A stretch of 64,000 nt of DNA, taken from the NCBI GenBank assembly GCA_965153355.1, contig OZ231126.1:82398001-82462000 (forward strand), in the 5' to 3' direction. Below the pieces are notes generated by a model, which did not search any database, was not told the origin of the DNA, and saw only the letters and a program-made list of their open reading frames with translations. Each line of letters opens with the position of its first letter. Position 1 is the stretch's first letter. The DNA comes from Flaccisagitta enflata. Taxonomy: Eukaryota; Chaetognatha; Sagittoidea; Aphragmophora. A program made the position numbers and the translations under genes. Of this stretch, positions 11,274-35,154 are shown one piece after another.

Positions 11274-11871
11274 CTACCCTGGAAATAAGTTTAGCATCAA
11301 AATGAGTGTTAGTTCATCTATCGACTAGAATGGTACAAAAACATGTTCAAACGGTTTTCAGTACTTGGTATGGCCTCCCTCCTGGCTAATCACTGCCTGC
11401 ATTCTTGCCAGCATTGATTCGTATAAGGCTTTGAGTTAAGATGGCGTGACTTGTCTCCACACCTTCAATGCGATTCTTTTCGGGCCCCCAAATGCAGTAG
11501 CATGTTCCCATTGCTGCATATTCTTCATCTGCAACCACAAATTTCCTATCAGATTAAGATCCGGCGAATTGCTGGGTCAATCCGGGAGGAATTTGGTGCT
11601 TGGAATTGGTAGTGAAGTCCCTAGGCTCCAAGCTGCCATACATTGGAGTAACGAGTAAATGAACTGGCCTTTTTTTTTTCAAAATTGCATTTGAAAGTTC
11701 TTACGTTTTCCGTTGTAACTTTTAAGCGGCTTGAGACAGTAATCCCCGGTTGGTCTACATTGAAAGATATTTCGATGTAGATCATTTTAGTCATAGATTT
11801 TTTTATGATTTGTTGAGATTAAAGCAACTTATGCTCGATTGAACATGATGCTAAACTTATTTCCTAGGTAG
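11274..11871 (-). mobile_element. Deleted Tc1-like transposon with TA target duplication
   Basis: Inverted ends CTACCCTGGAAATAAGTTTA and its near inverse TAAACTTATTTCCTAGGTAG, each flanked by TA. The 598-bp copy is too short for a full transposase. The orthologous site in arm B (about 44345) has a single TA and no element, so it inserted in arm A after the duplication. Confidence 0.8.
11360..11650 (-). pseudogene. C-terminal remnant of a Tc1-family transposase
   Basis: Read on the minus strand, one frame gives PSNSPDLNLIGNLW, matching the hallmark SPDLNPIENLW segment near the third catalytic acidic residue of Tc1/mariner transposases. Further on it gives SMLARMQAVIS and GGHTKY, the usual Tc1 C-terminal block. 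At least two stops interrupt it, and everything N-terminal is missing. It cannot make an active enzyme. Confidence 0.8.
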
Positions 11872-11991
11872 TAGGGCTTGCGGAGTGAGTGAGAATGATG
11901 TACTGAAAATCTGGGGCAATTTCGTTCAGTCATTTGTACAAACATTGGATCTCTCGTACAATCGCGGTTAGATTGATTATCAAAAAAGAAA

Positions 11992-23991
<12,000 letters not shown>

Positions 23992-24175
23992 TTTCAATAG
24001 GACTCGAGTTGAAAATTAGTTACCTACTTTTGTCTGTCGTTTCTAATTTAGTGAATTTACAATCAGATTATTTTCGAGAATTTTGGCCGTTGTTACCGTT
24101 ATGTTTTATGAATGTAAAACAATTGCGATATTCTTTTCACGTTGTTATTGATTTGCACCGATTTTGACAGGCAGG
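23992..24175 (+). promoter_or_regulatory. 184-bp BMS1-RFC1 intergenic spacer
   Basis: No AATAAA is visible after the BMS1 stop. The spacer ends in a T-rich stretch and TTTTGACAG|GCAGG directly before the RFC1 ATG, which resembles a 3' splice site. This could be a leader-intron or trans-splice acceptor, or a short promoter. The sequence alone cannot decide. Confidence 0.35.
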
Positions 24176-27100
24176 ATGGATATCAGATCCTTCTTCAAGC
24201 CTAAAGCCGGCGCCAATAACGGCGCGGCTCAAAAAGCTTCTACCGCTTCCCCTCTAAATAACTCTAAAAAAAGAAAAACTATCTCATCCGACTCATCCCC
24301 GGAAGCTCCCATCAACAACAACCACAACAAGAAAGTGAAAGGACCGACGAAAAAAGTCATAGATTACGAATCGGATGACGATGACTTTGTTCCCTCAACG
24401 CCTCCCGTCCACAACAAGAAGACCAATAACATTTCCGCTATCAACAACAACATCAAGGGTTCAAAGAAAAAGAACAAAATCATCGATTCTGACTCGGAAA
24501 ACGAGGACTTGGCGCCGAAATCGAAAAAGGTCAAAGCCGAACCGACGGCGATGACCGTCGTCAGCAAGAATGAAAAGGAGAAAAAACCTATCGTCTCGGC
24601 GGACCACTTTTTCGGCAAAAGCGCGCCCAAGGCGGAAGATCCGATTGTCAAGACCAAGCCAGTGGTGAAGGAAAAGGGGCAGGAGAAAGACGCAGAGAAC
24701 GGAAAAGATCGGCTCGAAAGAGAGGCAAACAAAATCGGCGAAAATGGAACGTCCCATTCCAAGGCCAAGCAGAGTGAGAAAGATCTACCAAATAAAGAAA
24801 AGAAGCTCAAAGTGGATCCACGTGTGGAGGCGCTGAAATCATCGTCGTCGTCGTCGTTGCCGCAAAAGAGCGAAGTCGACGATTTTGACGATGACGACGA
24901 CTTTGAAAATTCCATCTCGCAACTCGACGAATCTATCCACGAGGCCGAGAAGAAAGGAGGCGTAGAAAACGGAAATGCCCCATTGGTCGCAAAAGCTAAG
25001 GTGGAAGAGAAAGTCGGGAAGAAGAAACGAGATGATTATAAGAATGAGGCTGAAAAAATAACTGACGTCAAGCATTCAATCGAGGAAGTGGAAAAACAAA
25101 AGAACGCTCCTTCTGAAAAGCGAGTTAAGGAAGAAAAGAAAGAGACGAATCCCACGGAAAGTTCAGCCAATCCGGATCTGGATTCTTCGGTCTTAAACGA
25201 CTCTGGATTTCCCAACACCCTGACGGCCAATTATCGCAACTACAAGAACCGCGAAGGTCCGCGAAATCCCGGCTCCAAGGAAATTCCCGAAGGCGCTCCC
25301 AACTGCCTCGAGGGTCTCACCTTTGTTATTACGGGGGTGTTGGAGAGTCTGGAGCGAACGGAAGCCCAATCCATCATCGAACGATATGGAGGCAAAGTGA
25401 CGCAATCCGTCAGCAAACGCACTTCTTACGCCGTCATAGGCAGAGAAGCCGGACCGTCGAAAGTGGCCAAAGTGAAAGAGTTGAATGTCAAAACTCTCGA
25501 CGAAGACGGATTACTCGAGTTGATCTCCAAACAGCCCGGCAAGAAGAGCAAGTTCGAAGTGGCCGCCAAAGAGATGATCAAGTCGGAGGAGAAAGCCGCG
25601 GCAGCGGCCGCAGCAGTGGCTGCTGCTGCGGCGGCTAAAAAGAGGAAAGCGGAGGAAGAGGACGCTGCCGCTACGAGTATGGCGGCCAAGGCGACCAAAA
25701 CGGTCGTCGAAAAGAGCGAAGGTTCAAAAGCCTCAACCACCACCGCAACATCATCATCATCGGCTGCAGCAAAGCCCGATACAAAACCATCGACCATCGT
25801 CCCTTTCAATCCCAATGCGGAAACGGAATTGTGGGTTGACAAGTACAAACCGAAAAACTTGAAACAAATCATCGGCCAGCAAGGAGAAGGATCCAATGTG
25901 AATAAACTCAAACATTGGTTGCTCAATTGGCATAAATGGCATGTGGGACCGGATGCTTTGCCAGTCCGCGCGACGGGCGGAAGAGGAGGACCGAAAGACG
26001 ACGGACGCGGTCTGCGGGCAGCGTTGTTGTCCGGCCCACCTGGGGTCGGGAAAACCACAACGGCGACTCTGGTTTGTCAAGAGCTGGGCTTCACCTTTGT
26101 CGAGCTCAACGCGTCGGATCAGCGCAGTCAGAAGTCTTTGAAGGAGGTGGTCGCGGAAGCGCTCAACAATCACACCGTCGTCGATTTCGTCGCCGGCGTT
26201 AATAAAAAATCATCGTCAACGGGTGGACAAAAACATTGTCTAATAATGGACGAAGTGGACGGCATGGCCGGTAACGAAGATCGCGGCGGGATGAACGAAC
26301 TCATCCAACTCATCAAAAAGACCCAAATTCCGATCATCACTATGTGCAACGACCGGCAGTCGCAGAAAGTCCGCTCTTTGGCCAACTACGCCCTCGATTT
26401 GCGCTTCTATAAACCGCGCGTCGACCAAATCAAAGGCGCCATCATGTCCATTTGCTTCAAGGAAGGTATTAAGATTCAACCTCCGACGCTGAACAACATC
26501 ATCGCCATGGCCAATCAAGACGTCAGGCAGGTCTGTGTCTGCGTACTGGGTAGGAATTGGGTGGTTTCATCACAGATCAGTAAAACTGAAAACCCTCAAA
26601 AAATAGAATTTGCTCTTTTTTGGTGTAAAGGTACCCCTTGGGGAGTTATTCAAGGATCCCAAATATTTTTGCTCTCAGACCCATATTTTGGGTTTTACGG
26701 GGGTTTTGAATTTTGGCCCCCTGGGGTACCCCCAAAACTTTAAAAAGCCATATCTCAGCCACTTTTTATAATAAAAGGACAATCTTGGTGTCAATCTTCT
26801 TGTATTAACTCAAAGAATCTGTTGAGAAAAAAATTTGAACCAAAAATGATCATTTTGGTTTTTTTTACCCTTAGGGGTAGTACCGCAGGGTACCCCAGGG
26901 TACATAGTATGTAGAAATTTTGGAAATAAAAGTTGAAAAAATATTGTTCTATGTTTCTTATTTCAAATTCAAGAATAAAAAATATGGACCTCAACTCCTT
27001 AGTGCCCATATAAAGGGCCAAAAATGTGTGGTAGAGCCAATTTTGGAGGATTTTGGCATTTTTGGTCAAAATTGTTAAAAATGGCCTTACCACCCATTTT

Positions 27101-30100
27101 TGGCCCTTTATATGGGCACTAAGGAGTTGAGGTCCCATATTTTTTATTCTTGAATATGAAAGCACAAACATAAAAGAATATTTTTTCAACTTTTTTTTTC
27201 ACAATTTCTACGTATTAGGTACCCCAGAGTACCCTGGGGTACTACCCTTAGGGGTAAAAACACCTAAAATGATTTTTCATTGTTCAAATATTTTTCCCAA
27301 CAGATTCTTTGAGTTAATACAAGAATATTGACACCAAGATTGTCCTTTTATCATAAAAAATGGCTGAGATATGGCTTTTTAAAGTTTTGGGGGTGCCCCG
27401 GGGGGCCAAAATTTGAAACCCCCGTAAAACCCAAAATATGGGTCCGAGAGCAAAAATCTTCGGGATTCTTGAATAACACCCCAAGGGGTACCTTTACACC
27501 AAAAAAGAGCAAATTCTATTTTTTGAGGGTTTTCAGTTTTACTGATCTGTGATGAAACCACCCAATTGTTGAATATTGGATGGTAGTGCAAGCGTCGCAA
27601 GAGGCAATCTGTGTATCGATAAACTGATCGACTACATTATCATTTATATAAGTGACTGTTATCAATTCATTAGCATTCATCTGCGCTCACCATTCACCAT
27701 CCGTTCAAACTACCGCCAGGTGGTTTTTAGTATTACTCTGAATTTTCCGCTTGTTTTTACTCAGGATGGACTTACTAAACCAGGAACCAGCTTCAAAGAA
27801 ATCTTTCTAGAAGCGCCTTTTGAAAAAAACCTTAAATTGATTGTTTTTCATTCTATTTTGCATCCAGATTTTAGAGGGTTGTTAGAAAACCTTTTTAGAT
27901 AGCATATTTGAATTCCTGATGAAATTTCCTTTCATTTGATAGGTCGCACTATATATTTTTTAAAAGAGATCAAATTTTCAATTTTTTAAGCCACCGTTGC
28001 AAATCATTACTTATGGTAACGGTGGATTAAAAACTAAGAATTTTATTTCTTCTTAAAAATATATAGTGCGACCTATCAAATGAAAGAAAATTTCATCAGG
28101 AATTCAAATATGCTATCTAAAAAGATCTTCTAATAACTCTAAAAATTCTGACTGCAAAATAAGAGGAAAAATTATCAATTTTGGATTTTTTCCAAAAAGC
28201 GCTACAAGAAAGATTTCTTTGAAGCTGGATTCTTAATCAGGAGGTCCATATTGAGTGTAAACAAGCAGAAAATCCAGAGTAATACTTAAAACCACTTGGC
28301 GGTAGTTTGAACGGACGGTGCATTCATTTGCATTCACTATCATGCATTAAATAACATTTATTTGCATTCATTATCATTTATTTGCATTCATGACCATTCA
28401 TTTGCATTCAGTATCATTTACGCGTTTATGTGCATTCAATTTCGTTCATATGCATTCATTTGCATTCAATTTCATTCATTTTCATTCATGTGCATTCGTT
28501 TTCATTCATTTGCATTCATTCTCATTCATGTGCATTCGCTTTCATTCATTTGCATTCATTATCCTTTATTTTATTCATTCATGTGCATTCGGTTTCATTA
28601 ATTTGCATAAATTATCATGCGTTTGCATTCATTAACATGCATTTGCATTCATTATCATGCATTTGCATTCAATATCATTCATTTGCATTCATCATCATTC
28701 ATTTGCATTCATTATCTTTATTTGCTTTCATTATCATTCATTTGCATTCATCATCATTCATTCCCATTCATTATCATTCATTCGCATTCACTATCATTCA
28801 TTTGCATTCATTATCATTCATCTTCATTCATTTGCAATCACTTGCATTCCTTTGCATTTTCTTTCATTGGGCAGCGGCCCAAAGGGGACGAAGTCGTGTA
28901 GAACACGGGGAATCTGTCCGTCCGTCCGTACTTTTGTCCGTCTGTCCGTCCCCCCCCCCCGCCCCATTAGGGCTTTGTCTCCTTTGGGGCCTATTCTGAC
29001 CCAAATAATGCCAAATAGCCCTAATCCAAGAAATATGGCCCAAATCTAAGTATAATGGCCCAAATCCAAGCAAAATGGTCCAAATCTGGCCTATAGTGGC
29101 CTATTCTGACCCAAATAATGCCAAATAGCCCTAATCCTAGCAATATGGCCCAAATCTAAGTATAATGGCCCAAATCCAAGCAAAATGGCCCAAATCTGGC
29201 CTATAGTGGCCTCTGATACCAGATATTGACCTGATTTGGACCATTTTGCTTGGATTTGGGCGATCGTGCTTGTCTTTGGGCTATTTTTCAGAATTTGGAT
29301 CAGAATAGGCTCCAAAGGAGACGAAGCCCTGAGGATGGGGTGGGGGGGACGGACGGACGGACGGAGAGATTCTTCCTGTTCTACAAGACTTTGTCCCCCT
29401 CCGCCTTTGTCCCCCTCCGCCTTCTAGGTCATCCACAATTTGAGCATGTGGACGGCCGACTGCAAAGAGTTGACGTACGAAAAGGCGGAAGCCGCCGCCG
29501 AAAAAGCCAAGAAGAATCTCAAAATCGGTCCTTTTGAAGTCATTCGAAAAGTGTTCGAGACGACGGAAGAAACGCGGAAAATGTCGCTCATCGACAAGAG
29601 CGACTTGTTCTTCCACGACTACAGTCTGTCGCCGTTGTTCGTGCAGGAGAATTACGCCACGATCGTGCCTAACGCGGCGCGCGGCAGTCGCACCAAGCAC
29701 ATGAGGTGTTTGTCACGTGCGGCGTCGTCCATCGCAGCCGGCGACTTGATCGATCGCAAAATCCGCTCGCATCAAAATTGGAGTCTGTTGCCGACTCAGG
29801 TACTCAACCACTGGGGTAGTGGAGCTCAATTGGCGATAGGGGAATGAGAGTGATGTTTCCCTGAGCTCGGTTTTAATCGCCAAGTTCGCTAAAAACTTAG
29901 AGGAAGGAGAAATATAAGATGTGAACCCCCCTAAAACTGTAGCACCCCCCCTTACAGCTCAAACTACAGCAATGAATAATAAATTTAACATTGCTAAATA
30001 AAGCTTATGACTATACAAGTGGCCACCTGAGCGATTTTGCAAATTCCATTCAAGTCTCAAATTATGATAGAAAATCCTTGATGTTATAAACTTAAAATAA

Positions 30101-33100
30101 TAGTTAATTTCAATACTTTATCAAGCTATATCTTGACTTAAATAATAACAAGGCCAACACCTATAAGTCGCGTGCGAGACTTACTTACATAATCGCCTAA
30201 TTATTTAAGTACGTTATTTCCTGTAATGATGATAATGACTATAACTACCTATTGACCTATAATTGCCTATAATGACCTATGATTACCTAGAATTACCTAT
30301 GATTACCTATAATTACCCATAATCAAATAATGACCTATAAAGACCTGTGATTACCTATAATTACATATGGACCAATAATTACCTATAATGAGGTATGATT
30401 ACCCAAAATTACCCACAATTACCTATAATAACATAATGATCTATAATTACCTATAATGACCTATGATTACCTATAGTTACCTATGATTACCTATAATTAC
30501 CCATAATTAAAAAATGACCTTAAAGTACCTATAAAGACCTATGATTACCTATAATTACATATGGACCAATAATTACCTATAATGACCTATGATTACCCAT
30601 AACTACCCATAACTACCTTTAATAACGTAATGACCTTTAATGACCTATGATTGCCTATAATTAACTGTAATTACATAATGACCTATAATTACCTATAATT
30701 AGCTATGATTAGCTATAATTACCTAAAATTGAATATTGACCTATAATTACCTATAATTGTCTATTTACATATAATTACCAATAATGACCTTTGATTACCT
30801 ATAATTACCTATTATTACATAATGACCTATAATTACCTTTAATGACCTTTGATTACCTATGATTACCCATAATTTCATAATGACCTATGTTTACCTATAA
30901 TTATTTAAAATGACCTATAATTACCTATTATTACATAATGACCTATAATTACCTATAATGATCTATAATTACCTTTAATTACCTATGATTATCTATTATT
31001 ACATAATGACCTATAATTACCAATAATGACCTATAATGACCTATAATGACCTATAATGACCTTATAATGACCTATAATGACCTATAATTATATAATGACC
31101 TATAATTACCTGTAATTACCTATAATTACCTATAATCACCTATAATTACCTATAATTACCTATGATTACATACTGACCTATGATTACTAATGATGACCTA
31201 TAATTGCATAATAACCTATAATTACTTATAATGACCTATAATTACCTATAATTACATAATGACCTATAATTACCTATAATTACTTACAATGACCTATGAT
31301 TACCTGTAATGACCTAAATTACCTGTAATTGCATAGTGACCTTTAATGACCTATAATTACCTATGATTACCCAAAATTGCATAATGACCTATAATTACCT
31401 ATAATTATGTAAATAAAAAGTGAAATGACTATATTGACTGAAATGACTAAAATGACTGAGAATGACTTAGAATGACTAAAAATCACTTAGTATGATGTAT
31501 TATGACTTATAATGACATAAGATGACTTTGAATGGCTTAAAATGACTTAAAATGATGAAAAGGATTATATTGACAAAAATGACAATAATGACTTAAAATG
31601 ACTTGGAATGACTTAAAATCACTTGAAATGACTTAAAATCACTTGAAATGACTTAAAATAACTTTAAATGACATAGAATTACTTAAAATGATGAAGAGGA
31701 CTATATTGACTAAAATGACAATAATGACTTAAAATGACTTAGAATGACTTAGAATGACTTAGAATGACTTAAAATGACTTAGAATGACTTAGAATGACTA
31801 GAAATGACTTAAAGAAATAAAATTAATAAAAAAAGTAAAGTGTGACCGACCAACCGACCGACCGACCAACCGACCGACGGACAAAGCGGGTTGTAGAGTC
31901 GCGTGCACGCGACTAAAAATGAAAAATCGCTCTGGTGACGCCACTTGTATTAATATAAACATTTTTCCTTAACTTTAAGAATAACTATAATCGGTTTGAG
32001 CTGCAGGTGGGGGTGCTACAGTTTTCAGGGGGTTCACACCTTATAAGTTATATTAACCTTCTCTCTGTATTTCGTGCAGGCAAGCTGGGACGGTGATACC
32101 GAAGCTATTTTAATCATTGGGCGGGGGCAGTGATGCTATAACTATTCGCGATCACCTAAGTCCAAAAAAGCAGTGTTACCGACAGGCCAACCAGCCGACC
32201 GACCGACCGACCGATCGACCGACGCGAGTACAAATCAATGAATTGATTTTCGCTTCCTCATCCCTATCTTAGGCCGTGTTCGCTTCCGTGATTCCGGGTG
32301 AAATAATGCGCGGCAATTGGACGTCTCAATGCGCTTTTCCCTCTTGGCTCGGAAAACATTCCAAAGGCGGCAAAGCTAATCGTCAACTGCAGGTCTGTGT
32401 GGTTGACTGTTTGACCGATTGATTGATTTAGTGAAGAAAGATAAAGATGAAGTTGCAGCTTCTCTATTCTAGTGAATAGGCGCTACTGAATATTTTTGTC
32501 CGCGACGGAATATCATTCCGACGCGGACTATAATTCAAGGCGGGTGGGTGTCGTCGTCGTCGTCGTCGTTGTCGTCGTTGTCGTCCCGGATTTTAAAAAA
32601 TGGATAACTTTTTTATGCTTTGACCGATTTGGTTCATATTTGGTGGGAAGTTGTGCTAGGGTAAGGCGCTTTACATCCTATCCGATTTTTGTGATCCGAC
32701 CAACCCAACCGGCCCAACCAGCCTACCGGCCTAAAAGTGAAAAACGTGCATAACTTTGGCATTTTTCAACCGATTTGGCTGAAATTTGGTATGGAGTCTC
32801 TAAATGGAAGGCCTCAACATATGTATATGATTTATATGCATTTGAGCATGCTAACCAAAACCGACCTACCACCCAACCAGCCAACCGGCTAAAAGTGAAA
32901 AACTTGTATAACTTGTCATTTTCAACTGATTTGGTTGGAAACTTGGTATAGTCTCTAAATGGAAGGACTCAGCATATGCAAACTATTTGTCCTGTTAAAC
33001 CAGCCTACCACCCAACCAGCCTACTGGCCTAAAAGTGAAAAACGATGCCTCAACTTTGGCATTTTCAACTGATTTGGCTGAAATTTGGTATGGAGTCTCT

Positions 33101-35154
33101 AAATGGAAGGCCTCAACATATGTGATATGATTTATATGCATTTGAGCATGCTAACCGGCCAAACAAACCACCACCCAACCAGCCAACCCGTATAAAGTGA
33201 AAAACTTGCGTAACTTTGTCATTTTTCAACTGATTTGGTTGAAACTGGTATAGGTCTCCTAATGGCTGACTCAGCATATGCAAACTATTTATCCTGTTAA
33301 ACCAGCCTACCACCCAACCAGCCTACTGGCTAAAATGAAAAAACGTGCATAACTTTGGCGTTTCAACCGGTGTGAATTTGAGGTGGTAGTGAGTCTCGTG
33401 GAAAGGACTCAACAAATGTATGGAATTTATATGCATTTAAGCATGCTAACAGGCCAAACCGACTTACTACCCAACCAGCCAACCGGCACAAAAGTGAAAA
33501 GCATGTTTGTCATTTTCAACTAATTTGGTTGAAACTTGGTATGGGGTCTCTAAATGGAAGAACTCAACATGCAAACTATTTATCTGTCAAACCAGCCTAC
33601 CACCCAACCAGCCTACCAGCCAAAAGGTGATAAATGTGCATATCTTTGGCGTTTTTCAACCAATTTCGTTGAAAGATTTAGTGTGGAGTCTCTAAATGGA
33701 AGGACTCAGCACATGTATGTGATTTATTTGTTTGAACATGTATAACAGAGGCCAAACCAACATGCCACCCAACCTGGCTTACCGGCCTTAAAGTAAAAGC
33801 TTACATAAATTTGACATTTTTCAACCAAATTGGTTGAAACATGGTATGGAGTCTCTAAATGGAAGAACTCAACATACGCACACTATTTATCTAAACCAGC
33901 CTACCACCCAACCACCCTACTAGCCTAAAAGTGAAAAACGTGCATAACACAATGTTTTTCAGCGGATTTATGAAACTTTTTGTGTGGCGGCTCTAAATAT
34001 CAAGTCTTATAATGGTTTGGCGAACACGGGGTTGTGATCTTTTGAAGATGTAGCGATCTTACGGAATTGGTGATCTTTAACCCCCTTCCGTCGCGGACCC
34101 AGATACTGTTCAGATTTTCTTTAATCTGAATGGATAGATGATAGCCTTATTTGAACATTCACGTTGATTTCTGTTGGTATTCAAAAGATTCAGCTACTTA
34201 CGGGTTGAGAAAAAAACAAGATGAGCTTTTCCTTAAAGATAATAGGGTGATGGCCCACAAACCCCTTTCTGTCTCTTAAAAGGAGTTAAAAGGTCACATG
34301 CGCCTCAACGTCAGCGGATCGACAACGGACTTGATGCTGGATTACATGACGCCTCTAGCTTCAGCGTTGACCAAACCGCTCGTCCACAAAGAAGCCGAAG
34401 GCGTCGCGGAAGTTATCAAAGTGCTCGACGACTACGACTTGTTAAAGGATGACATGGACGCCATCTTGGAATTGAATTCGTGGCCTGGGAGGCATGACCC
34501 CATGGCTGCCGTGGCATCCAGGGTGAGATTTGGCATGATGATGACAATTATGATTATGATGATGTCCAAGATGATGATGATTAATGAATATTATGATCAT
34601 CGGTATCGTGAGGTATAATGAAGAAGATTGGGATTATGGTAATGATTGGGATTTGGGATAAATATAGAATCAGAAGATCGGGAATGCAATGATGATTCGG
34701 ACGAGAAAGCTCGTGATGATTCTGATGAGTGTGATGCTGATTTGGCCATTGGGAAGAGGAAGATGATGATGATTGGGAGGAGGACGATGATGGTTAGTAT
34801 AATGAAAATGATGATTATATTTGATTTTATTTGATTTCGACCCCTCAGACAAAGGCGGCCCTGACTCGCACCTACAACAAAGAGAGCCACTTGACTCCGT
34901 ACGCCAACGAAATTTCCGTGAAAAAGTCCAAGAAATCATCAAAAGTCGACTTGGAATACGAAGGCGGGCCTTTGGGTGATGACGAACACGGGGCCGACGA
35001 CGAAAGCGACAACGAAGCGGAAGCCGTCCCCGTCGCGGCCAAAGCGAAGAAACCCGCCGGTGGTAAAGAGGGCGCTAGTGGTGGTGCAAAAGGCAAAGGA
35101 GGCAAAAACGCTACGGGGACTCAGGCCAAGGGGAAAGGGAAGAAAGGAAAATAA
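24176..35154 (+). CDS. RFC1: Replication factor C subunit 1, clamp loader large subunit (five exons)
   Basis: Exons: 24176-26530, 29428-29799, 32273-32392, 34283-34522 and 34849-35154. All junctions are phase 0, giving 1130 residues (human 1148). RFC1 is the large subunit of the pentameric RFC complex that loads PCNA at primer-template junctions. It starts at the ATG of MDIRSFF, a PCNA-interaction-type N-terminus; an in-frame TTG 12 nt upstream is not used. A charged, disordered region runs to ~360. The BRCT domain (~377-455) contains FVITGVLE and IIERYGGKVT. Next come LWVDKYKP, Walker A GPPGVGKT (620-627), LIMDEVDGMAGNEDRGG (Walker B ~689) and MCND (sensor 1). Exons 2-5 supply the RFC1 C-terminal domain (FFHDYS.SPLFVQENY, NWSLLP, SWLGKHS, YNKESHLTPY) and a Lys/Gly-rich tail. 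Introns 1-3 are 1.9-2.9 kb and carry foldback and satellite elements. Donors of exons 1 and 3 are both CAG|GTCTGTG. AATAAA overlaps the TAA stop. Confidence 0.95.
26559..27563. mobile_element. 1-kb foldback element in RFC1 intron 1
   Basis: Almost the whole 1005 bp is one inverted repeat. It starts GGGTGGTTTCATCACAGATC and ends with the inverse, and the arms meet near 27060. AATT flanks both ends (4-bp target duplication). Internal GGGGTACCCC-like and GGGGGTACCCCC motifs are shared with 45974-46979. No transposase is encoded. Confidence 0.85.
27695..28320. mobile_element. 626-bp foldback element in RFC1 intron 1
   Basis: Inverted halves start CACCATCCGTTCAAACTACC and end with the inverse GGTAGTTTGAACGGACGGTG. 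CATT flanks both ends (4-bp target duplication). The short centre near 28010 reads CCACCGTTGC...GTAACGGTGG. The inner arms (GACCTATCAAATGAAAG, ATTTCATCAGGAATTC) are related to the foldback at 48989-49614. Confidence 0.85.
28325..28865. repeat. CATTCATTTGCATTCATTAT minisatellite
   Basis: Degenerate tandem repeats built from TTTGCATTCAT and TATCATTCAT sub-units (period about 20 bp with variants). ATTTGCAT, the octamer-motif complement, recurs in most units. The His/Phe/Ile-rich open frames are repeat artefacts. It begins directly at the end of the 626-bp foldback. Confidence 0.8.
28884..29400. mobile_element. Inverted-end element beside RFC1 exon 2
   Basis: GACGAAGTCGTGTAGAACA with TCCGTCCGTCCG at the left faces its near inverse (TGTTCTACAAGACTTTGTC with CGGACGGACGG) at the right. 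The interior repeats ATGGCCCAAATC(T/C)AAG units. The right end and a duplicated TTTGTCCCCCTCCGCC segment form the pyrimidine-rich tract 5' of the exon 2 acceptor at 29427. Confidence 0.55.
29911..32046. mobile_element. Inverted-end element interrupted by a 1.75-kb AGTCGCG element, RFC1 intron 2
   Basis: The left end has GATGTGAACCCCCCTAAAAC and TGTAGCACCCCC...CAGCTCAAAC. The right end is the inverse (GTTTGAGCTG...GGGGGTGCTACAG...GGGGGTTCACACC). The original element appears to be only a few hundred bp; most of its present length is the nested insertion 30166-31914. Confidence 0.55.
30166..31914 (-). mobile_element. Long AGTCGCGTGC-family element with AATTACCTAT arrays
   Basis: Plus-strand ends are AGTCGCGTGCGAGACTTAC and AGTCGCGTGCACGCGACT (then AAAAATG). 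It therefore lies in minus orientation relative to the intron 3 copies of BMS1. The interior holds about 1.2 kb of degenerate (AATTACCTAT)(AATGACCTAT) decamers, then AATGACTTAA decamers, then a CCGACCGACC tract. This is the longest member of the family in the window. Confidence 0.75.
32498..34114 (+). mobile_element. Pearl/HINE-like element in RFC1 intron 3
   Basis: Follows ATATTTTT and starts with the GTCCGCGACGGA hairpin and a long GTCGTCGTC tract. The 165-bp core units (CCAACCAGCCTACC, GAGTCTCTAAATGGAAG) are repeated about eight times with many small deletions. It ends CCGTCGCGGACCC...TACTGTTCAGA before TTTTC. Confidence 0.7.

Noticed and set aside
24164-24175. RFC1 start at the upstream TTG
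   Set aside because: The ATG at 24176 begins MDIRSFF, matching RFC1 N-termini. The upstream codons overlap an acceptor-like AG.
26531-26743. Extension of RFC1 exon 1 past 26530
   Set aside because: After VRQ the peptide loses all similarity to RFC1 and runs into the foldback element. The next conserved residues (VIHNLSMW) are at 29428.
28362-29049. HSFAFI/CIHYHS repeat frames
   Set aside because: Products of the TTTGCATTCAT minisatellite; all three frames give similar peptides.
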